From Euprymna scolopes (lineage: Eukaryota > Mollusca > Cephalopoda > Sepiida > Sepiolidae): DNA of 26,635 nt. The first letter of the stretch is position 1. Every line of letters begins with the position of its first letter. The notes beneath the pieces were generated by a model, which did no database searches, was not told where the DNA came from, and saw only the letters and a program-made list of their open reading frames with translations. Below are positions 17,887-26,635 of the stretch, piece by piece. The stretch is taken from assembly GCA_024364805.1 (NCBI GenBank), contig CM044491.1, forward strand, positions 103,240,068 to 103,266,702, in the 5' to 3' direction. The translations under genes were made by a program, and so were the position numbers.

Positions 17887-20800
17887 GGCGCAAAAGTCAC
17901 AGAATTTTATAATTATATAGATACGACCTTAACTCAAAGATTCAAAAACACGCCTACTAGTTTCTTTAGAAAATAATAATCTGAATTTCCGATTTATATA
18001 ACATTAAAATGTTGAATTATAATGTATTATAAACCGGAAATTAAAATTATCTTTTGAAATTTTAATTTTTTAATTGAATAATAAATCTAAAAAAAAAATA
18101 GTTCTTTTTAAAATCCATCAATTAAAAAACGTATCGTTCATCTAACAAAGCGTGTGAAGCTAGTCTCCACTTGCCTCCGACCTCGAAATGCGAAAAGTCA
18201 AGACAAATGGCGATTTTTCCTCTTCCAAGCAATGACACAATAAGATTACGTTTTGATTAGAACTGTAAAGTGCGGGCAGATTTGTTTGACTAAAGTTTCA
18301 TATTGGAAGACAATATCTATTTATTATAAGAAATGTTTTGGTTGCTGGTGTAGCTGGTTTCATGATTTAAAACTGCAAAAATGCTTTCATTACTTATCGA
18401 TTTTAGAACATATATTAGATATGTTGACAATTACGCTACGTACACTGTAAATCTTGTCGCAATTATTGAAATGCCCAAAACAACACAGATATTTTTCATT
18501 GAAAAAGTAATGAGATTATTTTACTTGATAGTCTGACGGATAATGTTGCTTGTCAAATAATACAGCCTTTCCTTAACGACTAAACTATTTCTCTCATTTT
18601 TTTTTGTTTTCTGTGATATTGTTCGTAAATTTTATTTTATTATTTTGATCAAAGACTAAAATACGGTCGTCTCGACGATATCCTTTATATATCAAATCAA
18701 AAATTTTGAACTTCCAATTTAAAGACGCTCCAATTCGTATCTAAAAAGAACTTAACTGCACATTGGTTTGAATTTCAAATAAATCCTTGTCATGATATTA
18801 CGGGATACAGTTAAATGGCAGGCGGATAAATAAAGAATATATATACAATTATTTTGTTTAAATGTTCAACATATTTCCTTTGACTTTTAGTTTTTAAGTT
18901 TTTCTTTTTCAATTATAAGTTAGAAGTGGGATTCCTGTACAAGGCTAAGGAAACATCTCACATCTATCAATATCCTATATCACCATAAATCCACTATTTT
19001 CTTATATTTGGAATATTGTTGCTACATCTAGTTCTGTACACCAAGTGTGGCACTATATCTGAGTGGCCTGGTAGTGGTAGTTGTTTACACACCCTTCAGC
19101 ATGGCCAGATGGTAATTTGGCCGTAAGCGGAGGGATACACAGAAAAAAAATGCAATCCCATAATTCCTTTTCTTTTATCGACCTCTTTCTGTCTGGACCG
19201 CCATGAGGTGAGCACGTATTTTCTGTCTCTCTACAATTGAGAGGAGAAGTAGCAGCCCCCTCTCAGCACTAGTTAAGGTAGGTTAGTTAGTTTTAATGAA
19301 GTAATGATGAAAATCAATTGTATAATCTGTAAATTGTATGTTGATATTATAATATATATATATATTGTATACATTTCATAAAAATAATAGTTAAGTATAT
19401 TCCTCGTGTAAATTGCGACCTGTGTTGTGTGCTTTTGTGTCTGCCATAAATGTCTGCATTAAAGAATGAAGCGGCCCTGGGGACAAGGGAGATTCCACCC
19501 CGAATGCCACCAAAGTGAAGACATGTTGAGAGAATGAAGGAGCTACACAACCACATCCACCATCTCAGGTATGCTTTTCCTCTTGATACTCCGACCCTAA
19601 CGACTGACGCATCTTCACATCATCATGGGACCGTTTCCAAGACATTTAGTGTGACACGTGGGTCGGTCACACACCAGTGACTAGCTGATCTTTTTATACA
19701 AGTACTCTTCTTTCAATCTTAGACAGAGTATATAAAAAGCCTTTGACCTAATAGATCAAACCCCGTCTGCAAAGCTCAAACTTTTGTCTCCAAACCGAAA
19801 TATTGCACCCATGCTTTTCTTACAAGCATGTCTACGGAATGTGCATCGATAAATTTGCTGTGCTTGTGGACTTTCAACGTAAACGCGTCCCAGATGACTA
19901 ACTTGACAAACAAAAATCTCAAACTGTCACCACAGAAGTGTACGTGTTTCGGAAAGTTGTCTACTATGATAGAATATTTATTAGAAGTGCTTGGACTTTA
20001 AAATTGTTTTCTTGATATTTGTTTCCTAGATTGTATCAACATTTGAAATGTTATTGTAATATAAAACACATGTCTTGTTGCACAAATTTTTCCTTGAGAT
20101 GCCCGAAAACCCTGACCTCATAAATCAGAGAAACTCTTATTTCTCAATGACAATATACCATTTTTTCATAGTAAACCATTTAAAACGTGAAATAAATCTT
20201 ATAATTTAGTTTTTAGTAGAATTCTAAAAAAAATAATTTAAGTTCATGATTATCAATTTTAGTCTTCGCACAGTCTTGTTCATTATGTCTGTAAAGAACG
20301 ATTCGTCTCGTAACCAGAAAAAATAATCTCTCCAATTGATTGATCGATTTTGTATTAAGTCGGGACTAAAGGTCCAATAAAAATTATTTAGTCATTCAAT
20401 CATTTTCTTTGCAATTTAATTATTTTTTCAAGCTGCTGTACTAGTTGATGCATCCGCTTACACCGGGTCATCTATCCTAATTATGAAATGAAAAATAAAC
20501 TCTTTTTAAAGAACTTAAACTAAGTGTACTGAATAACGCCGTATGAAAACAAGGATGCAGCTATAGACGTTATTTCTTTAGTATATGCTTCAATATACAA
20601 CCGTGTACATTACCTAACATGGTATCGGATTTTAAGTTTTTGCCAGCGATAGAATTGAATCTGATATAGCAATATTTGATTCTGACTTGCTAATTTATTT
20701 TAATCTTCTCGTGTATGGTTTTAAATAAGAAAATATTTTTCGCTTCCGCTCGTTTACTCTGAATTTATTCTAGCCCGCATTTTCCCAAGCAGATTATCTT

Positions 20801-21269
20801 TCACTAATCATATGCACATCTTCAGATTCCTCCGATCTTAAAGAAATCTTAATTGTGAAGAGAGTAAATAAACATTTATATTTCTTAACAAAATATTCGT
20901 ATAAACATTTTGTAATAATTGCTTTAAAGTAAAATTCCTACTTGTGAGACAGCGGCTTGGGGCCTCTTTTAGTAAATCGTATCTTTCGAGACTTGGAGAT
21001 GAAGCAGGTTCATTCCATAGTCGGATTCAACAGCGGTTTGCTTGATCTGTGTTAGTTAATAGCCTTTCTTATATGTATTACGTATATGCATAGTATTTCT
21101 AACCTACACATCAGTTATTACATGAGGCAAAACTTCTACCTTATTAACGTTACTTTATTAATATGATTTTTGATTTCATTAAAAACAATTACAAACCTTT
21201 GCATAAAGCAAAAAGAAGCAAACGATGCTGGAAGCTTCCTCTGACCAAGAGCTTTTAAATGTATATATA
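17887..21269. other. Long AT-rich stretch, no gene seen
   Basis: Nothing I can support as a gene. A segment of more even base composition runs from about 19030 to 19700 and has short frames on both strands, but I find no motif or repeated partner within the window. Another, about 20940-21050, is also unassigned. T-runs, A-runs and TA steps are scattered throughout. Confidence 0.5.
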
Positions 21270-21293
21270 CGAGGGGTGTGCAATAAGTAATGC
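21270..21293 (+). repeat. Mariner 2 left terminal inverted repeat
   Basis: 24 bp ending in GTGCAATAAGTAATGC, which is exactly repeated in inverse at the right end. Confidence 0.88.
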
Positions 21294-21436
21294 CCTTGAC
21301 CCACTCCAGTTGTCTGATCTAGCTGACATTTTGCACGTCCAATGATTTATATCTCTAGGGGTTATGTGGCAAATTGCAGCCCTGAATCTAATCGTGGTTT
21401 CTGTTTTACGGGTGTTTGAACTAACTCAGGTGGGAC

Positions 21437-22474
21437 ATGGAGCCTGTTGAATGTCGAGCACTGATCCGGTTTTTGTATTTGAAAGGAGATTTTGATGAAA
21501 TGAAAGAAACGTATGGTGATAATGCCCCATCATATGACCTTGTAAAACGCTGGCATCGTGAATTCAAACATGGCTGGAAGTATGTGGAAACAGCTCCCAG
21601 ACCTGGTCGCTCCGCCCTTCTGCCATTGATGAGGCATCTGTCCGTCAAGTTGGGGCTGCCATTTTGGAAGATCGGCGTATTACTATTCGCCAAATAGCCG
21701 AAGATCTCAAGATTAGTACAGGGTCTGTGGAAACTATCATTCAGGACCATTTGCATATGCATAAGGTATCTGCCAGCTGGATTCCCAGGTTGCTCACACC
21801 ATTCCAGAAGCGAGAACACGTCGAGTGCTCGAGGATGAATTTGGAGATGTGCCAAGAAGATGAGTCAAAGTTTTTCAATAGATTGATTACACAGGATGAA
21901 CCTGGGTCCATCATTATGATCCAGAGACCAAAGTCCAGTCAATGCAATGGAAGCACTTGGACTCACCACCTCCAAAGAAGGCAAAGGTGCCGCCTCCCGC
22001 TGGCAAGATCATGTTCACAGTCTTCTGGGACCAGGACGGAGTAGTGATGACATATTTCCTGGCAAAGGGTACCACAAGTACAGGAGCCTATAATGCTTCA
22101 CTTTTGAGGAAATTAAAGGGAGCTATCAAAATCAAGAGGCAGGGCAAGATCAGCAAAGTTACCCTCCTCCTTCAGGACAACGCTCCGGTCCACAACTCCC
22201 ATGTTGGCAGATCAGAAGCACGGACGTGTGCTTATGAAATCTTCTCCTAAAATCCCTACTCTCCTGACCTTGCACCCTCTGACTTTCAACTCTTCCCAGC
22301 TATGAAGTTATTTTTGAAAGCGTTTCCTCAGATTATGAAGTCTTGATGTCTGAAGTCACGTCGTGGTTGGAGGACCAATCTGGGGTGTTCTGCAAAAACA
22401 GTCTCCAGAGCTGCATCAAACGATGGGAGAAATGCATAACTCTGGATGGTTCCTATGTAGAGAAAGACTACTAA
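21437..22474 (+). pseudogene. Mariner transposase, broken, DD34D type
   Basis: Cut-and-paste transposase of the element. The ATG at 21437 opens MEPVECRALIRFLYLKGDFD, the start of a mariner group widespread in invertebrates, with the expected YDLVKRWHREFKHG second block. Homology runs to the TAA at 22472-22474 after LDGSYVEKDY, about 346 codons, the usual length. It changes frame near 21610-21630, near 21905 (one base lost, GATGAACCTGGG where family members have an ACC codon before TGG) and near 22320, and carries one stop near 22250. The aspartates TQDE, LLQDNAPVH and, 34 residues on, APSD are all still encoded. The first block is a few codons shorter than usual (a segment after YLKG is missing). 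Not functional. Confidence 0.9.
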
Positions 22475-22520
22475 CTGTGCCAAGTTTCGTTGTTCTACTG
22501 CTATGGGAAGTCAGTCAGAA

Positions 22521-22545
22521 GCATTACTTATTGCACGCCCCATCG
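22521..22545 (-). repeat. Mariner 2 right terminal inverted repeat
   Basis: 25 bp; inverse of 21270-21293 with one extra T after CGA. Confidence 0.88.
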
Positions 22546-24010
22546 TATATTTAAGATTATCCATCCTATCTACTTGAAAAGTATTCAATTCAACCCTCTT
22601 TCTGCATAATAAAGAACCGAGGTTAGCATAGTTTTCACCATAGATGCTTGAAAAATAGAAATAGAAATATTACTTGATTTACTCCACCATTTTTCAGTAA
22701 GTACTTAAAGCACTGTAGTTAAACTAATTTTAAAAACATAGAATATGTGGAATCCATATAAACATTTAATTCTACGTTATCACTAAATACAACGAATACA
22801 TACCGCAAGTTTTAAGATTCCCTATTAACTGTCTAAACATTAAATCTAAAATATTTTGCTTTCAACATGGTTACCTTTGATATTATCCAAATCCAGCTAA
22901 CATATGTAAACTGCATGCATAAACATGAAAAGTGACATGGTTGCAATAGTGTATATCTAGTGACTGGTTAGTACTATATATGCATGTACGAATCACATAC
23001 TCGCTTATTGCTTACATCTTGAAATTCTCGTGTGTGACTTATGTAAGAGGAATCACAGCCAATCATTAACTCGTTCACATATGAAAAATCAGGCATTAAT
23101 AATGAAGCTTATTTATATCTTCATGTTTGTTAGATCATAATTAAAAAAATATGATTCAACGTTTATTAACTAGTAAATCCATGCAAATTCTGATAATTCG
23201 ATATTAGGTATTCGTTAGATATTCGTTAGCCTTGTCTGAAACGAAATCTTGTTATGTTTAATTTTGACACTAACCTATTAACTTTAATTATCAGCACACA
23301 CCGACCTTTTTATGAACCATAAAATTTGTGAAATATATGAAGTTTAAAAAAACTTTAGTTCCACTATTCCTCAGAGAATCTGATCGCACAATCAAAGTAA
23401 CTACATCCAAGTACAACACGTTAAGAAATTTAAACCTGGTATTGCACATAAAAAACCCCATTGAAATAAAAACAGAACATTATTTGGTTTACCCCGCCAT
23501 TTTCGTCCATGTTTAGTCCACTGTACATTAACGAATTTAGAATAAATATATAAAGATGTCTTAGCCTATCATGAGCTCTATGTAATTATTACGGGTTGAT
23601 TTATAAATATTATCTATTCGATCGGGATCTACAAATTAAATTAGACATTGAATAACTCTCAAAATAGGATGCTTTGTGCAATATTCCTAAAATGTCTGTT
23701 AAAAAAAAGTTTATCATTATTCGATTCATTATTCCAATAGCTTTTCTCACGATTTACTCTACGCGGATTTAGCATAAAAAACGACAGCATATAATTTTTT
23801 GTATCTTTCCAAAATTTCTGTTTGAATTTGAATAAGTTTATCAAATTTCAATTTAATTTGATCTGAGAATTTGAATTTTACAAATGAAAAAAATATCTAG
23901 CATGAAATAGAATGTTACCACATTTTATATTGCTAATTTAAACTAATATTTCTTCATGTAATTTATTTCTGAGGCAATTCAAACTGTTTATTTATACATA
24001 GATATATATG
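22546..24010. other. AT-rich stretch with one weak repeat pair
   Basis: No gene. The stretches 22660-22745 and 23460-23545 look like diverged direct copies: ACTTGATTTACTCCACCATTT against TTTGGTTTACCCCGCCATTTT, then AGT...CACTGTA and GAAT. Nothing else stands out. Confidence 0.45.
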
Positions 24011-24011
24011 C

Positions 24012-24100
24012 ATGCTCTCTCTTTCTCTCTCTCTCTCAATATATATATATATGTATAAAGAGAGAAAGAGAGAGAGAATTAGAGAGAGAGAGAGAGCATC
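24012..24100. repeat. Foldback CT / AT / GA microsatellite
   Basis: ATGCTCTCTCTTTCTCTCTC is followed by an AT core and then by GAGAGAAAGAG and GAGAGAGAGAGCAT. The two arms are reverse complements including the non-repeat ends ATGC/GCAT, so the strand can fold into a hairpin. Confidence 0.88.
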
Positions 24101-24105
24101 GATGA

Positions 24106-24242
24106 GCCTTGCCATTGGACTCTAACAGTGCCGATTCAGGCGAGATGTGGTTGGAGATTGCGCAATCTTTGCCACACAATTCCACGCGTAGCTGACCCTA
24201 TATGAGGTATTCTTTTTCTTTCGAGACTGAACGGAGGCATCA

Positions 24243-24243
<1 letters not shown>
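24106..24243 (+). mobile_element. SINE copy 3, head missing
   Basis: Same body as SINE copy 2 but on the plus strand: CCTTGCCATTGGACTC, ACAGTGCCGATTCAGG, GATTGCGCAATC, then TCTTTCGAGACTGAACGGAG at the 3' end. The 5S-like head is absent, so it is 5'-truncated. The GA array borders its left side, and a TA array follows GGAGGCATCAGG at its 3' end. Confidence 0.82.

Positions 24244-24244
<1 letters not shown>

Positions 24245-24301
<57 letters not shown>
24245..24301. repeat. AT microsatellite
   Basis: Uninterrupted AT dinucleotides directly after the 3' end of SINE copy 3. Confidence 0.97.
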
Positions 24302-24302
<1 letters not shown>

Positions 24303-24760
24303 TCGCTCTCCCGCCATAGTTCGGTGAACTCCTAGTTTTGCATAACGACGCATATATTTTTTACTTTCAGTCTGAGGATGTTTTTTTTTTGCCAACAGTT
24401 CATATTGTTATTCCTTTTTCCTCATAAATTCCTGCTTTGTTGTCTTTGCTAAGCTTCCAACTTTCTTTTCCTTAAGACGAACACACATGTGAACGCATTC
24501 AAGCGAATAGAAGTAAACGTGTACTTGGTCAGAACGCCGTGCACAGACAGAAATACATTATGTCCGCAGAAACCAACATATATTTTCCCAACGACAAACA
24601 ACTAAAAAAGACCTTGATTGTTTTTTCTCTTTATTTAAATAATTTTTTTTTATTGTTTTCATGTTTTCTGTTTCGACTTCACTTTTATATGTTTCTTTTT
24701 TGTTATTGTTTGTTTTTTTTATTTCCTTACATTCTCAAAATAACTCCGGAGGTCGATATA
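24302..24760. other. T-rich stretch, no gene seen
   Basis: Many T-runs from 24380 to 24770. The 96-codon Phe-rich frame at 24539 is a product of this composition. Confidence 0.5.
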
Positions 24761-25152
24761 TTTTTTTTACATAGGAGTCACCACGTATCTAAGCCCGGAG
24801 GGCACTCGAGGTTAATGAGTGTTGAGTAGGCAATGGGATAATATAATAAAAATCGTTAGTAGTGGAAATTTGGTAAATTGGATTATTTAATGGGACGTTT
24901 CATTAAGAATTTGGTTATGTTGGACTTGAAGATGACCAAATTGTAATCGGCTGGAAAGCAGGCAAACGGAAGAGAGTTCTGCAGGCGAGCAGTTTTATGA
25001 GAGGGACTTTGTTAATGGAATAGATTTTTAGGTTTAGGCATGGATAAAGAGTAGAGGAAATTATTGATAGTGATTTCAGCTAGACGTGAAAGTTTGCAGA
25101 GGAGGACCAGAGATTGGAGCTAAGACGAGCACTTGGCATGAAAATAACGATG
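24761..25152 (-). mobile_element. 5'-truncated LINE, same family, copy 2
   Basis: Matches the 3' end of the LINE at 4819-7698 in the same orientation. The T-run and ACAT at 24761-24772 are the A-tail end. It then runs through the 3' UTR and about the last 80 codons of RT (the C-terminal domain with ARLWNCLP), up to ATGAAAATAACGATG at 25138-25152. About 390 bp remain, with small indels relative to the long copy. Without promoter and RT it is a dead copy. Confidence 0.88.
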
Positions 25153-25388
25153 TGCCGTAAAACAGAAAAGAAAAGAAAAGTTATTTACATTCCGTTCTTC
25201 ATATCACTTTCTTTAATTTCAGTTTTAATTATTCCCGTAACAGGATGAGTAAAACGAATTCCCTATTTAACAACAGTTTATTTTATCTTACACTTCAGAC
25301 ATACTGAGACCATACTGAGAACCAGTTATATGATTATGATTCTAGAAAATGTAAAACATCCCAGGCTTTTGATATAGATGATATATTG
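25153..25388. other. Spacer between two LINE copies
   Basis: No feature recognised in these 236 bp beyond an AAAAG-type simple repeat near 25165. Confidence 0.5.
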
Positions 25389-25942
25389 TTTTTTTACATG
25401 GAGGTCACCGCTTATCAAGGCCCGGAGGCCACTCACGGATAAGGGTTATTGCGTGTACAGTAATTAATGAGATAGTATTGTAGTAATCATTAGTATTGGA
25501 GATTTGATAGAGTGTCTTACTTAAGAGGGCGGTTTCTCAGGAATTTATTTATGTTGGACTTGAAGACATCCAATTGTAGTCAGGTGGGAAACAGGCAAAC
25601 GGAAGAGAGTTCCACAGTCGAGAAAGAAGCTCTGCTCACGGAATCTACTTTGGATTTAGGCACAGATAAAGAGTGGGGAAAATTATTGGCAGTAGTTTCA
25701 GCCAGACGGGTGTTTCTCGTGAAAGATTGGCGAGGGGGGCGAGAGATTGAAGCTCAGACGAGCACTTGACATGGAAATAGTGATAAAACAAAGACAGGCT
25801 CGCAACGTCTCTTCTGTGAGAGAGAGGCTGCAGGAAGAGAAAAGGGCACCCCCCACTAAGCTACGAAGTCTATTTTGTACTCTGTCAAGGCAGGATAGGC
25901 TGTTTTTAGCAGCTCATGCCATGATGTGGCAGCAGTACTCCA
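25389..25942 (-). mobile_element. 5'-truncated LINE, same family, copy 3
   Basis: Same family and orientation. It starts at its T-run (25389), has the UTR with GTCACCGCTTATCAAGGCCC, and extends further into RT than copy 2, ending near GTGGCAGCAGTACTCCA (25926-25942), the counterpart of about 5371-5388 in the long copy. About 554 bp remain. Plus-strand frames at 25512 and 25747 are antisense shadows of it. Confidence 0.9.
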
Positions 25943-26600
<658 letters not shown>

Positions 26601-26635
26601 AAAAACGTTTACAAGTGTTTTTAATATAGATGTAC

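Larger units (their letters stand above)
21270..22545 (+). mobile_element. Near full-length mariner, second lineage
   Basis: A 1276 bp element flanked by TA (21268-21269 and 22546-22547). The left end starts CGAGGGGTGTGCAATAAG; the right end, reverse complemented, starts CGATGGGGCGTGCAATAAG. Both continue TAATGC, so 16 bp are identical (GTGCAATAAGTAATGC) and one base is inserted. The length is typical of mariner. The inside is one decayed transposase gene. The terminal repeats are unrelated to those of the element at 4185-8304. Confidence 0.92.

Noticed and set aside
19030-19700. Moderate-GC segment that could be a repeat end, such as a solo terminal repeat of an LTR element
   Set aside because: No second copy in the window, no clear boundaries, no priming site or coding region next to it. 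It is left unassigned.
21421-21855. 144-codon minus-strand frame
   Set aside because: Antisense shadow of the second mariner transposase, which has clear motifs on the plus strand.

Overview
The window is repeat-dense, AT-rich animal DNA with no host gene I can name. Everything I can identify is transposon-derived: non-LTR retrotransposons (LINEs), mariner DNA transposons, a 5S-rRNA-derived SINE and many microsatellites. The mix (two DD34D mariner lineages, a 5S-headed SINE next to TA/CA/CT arrays, LINEs with trinucleotide tails, long AT arrays) suggests a lophotrochozoan invertebrate. My best guess is a cephalopod, probably an octopus relative. That is inference from general knowledge, not a database match.

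Layout. 1-3800: AT-rich DNA with TA/TG arrays, a perfect 3 x 32 bp minisatellite (757-852), an interspersed repeat (1126-1613) and SINE copy 1 (2899-3180, minus). 3820-4184: a short coding-like stretch of unknown identity. 4185-8304: a mariner of the Hsmar1/cecropia kind with both terminal inverted repeats and TA duplications, split by a 5'-truncated LINE (about 4819-7698, minus) that carries an endonuclease frame and a reverse transcriptase frame. 8321-8450: a second short coding-like frame, followed by an AATAAA. 9064-12550: a three-copy repeat family, two small tandem or direct repeats, and the worn C-terminal end of a different LINE (10446-10845) leading to a 285 bp trinucleotide mosaic (11281-11565).

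13049-13968: a repeat block with flanking direct repeats and a GC-rich palindrome. 14519-14593: a 75 bp mariner-type miniature element. 15152-15440: SINE copy 2. 15519-16318: a strongly diverged tandem satellite of about 120 bp units. 17056-21269: mostly unassigned AT-rich DNA. 21270-22545: a second mariner, nearly full length, with terminal repeats and a broken transposase. 22546-24300: unassigned DNA, a foldback CT/AT/GA hairpin and SINE copy 3 (plus). 24761-25942: two more 5'-truncated copies of the first LINE family, both on the minus strand. 26291-26386: a long AT array.

The elements do not form a pathway. They record successive insertions: an unknown coding-like or old sequence was hit by a mariner, and the mariner was later hit by the LINE. 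The LINE still has a 534-codon open RT frame, so it is probably the youngest of the three. Boundaries were set by reading and comparing the sequence by eye; clade names and ages are provisional.
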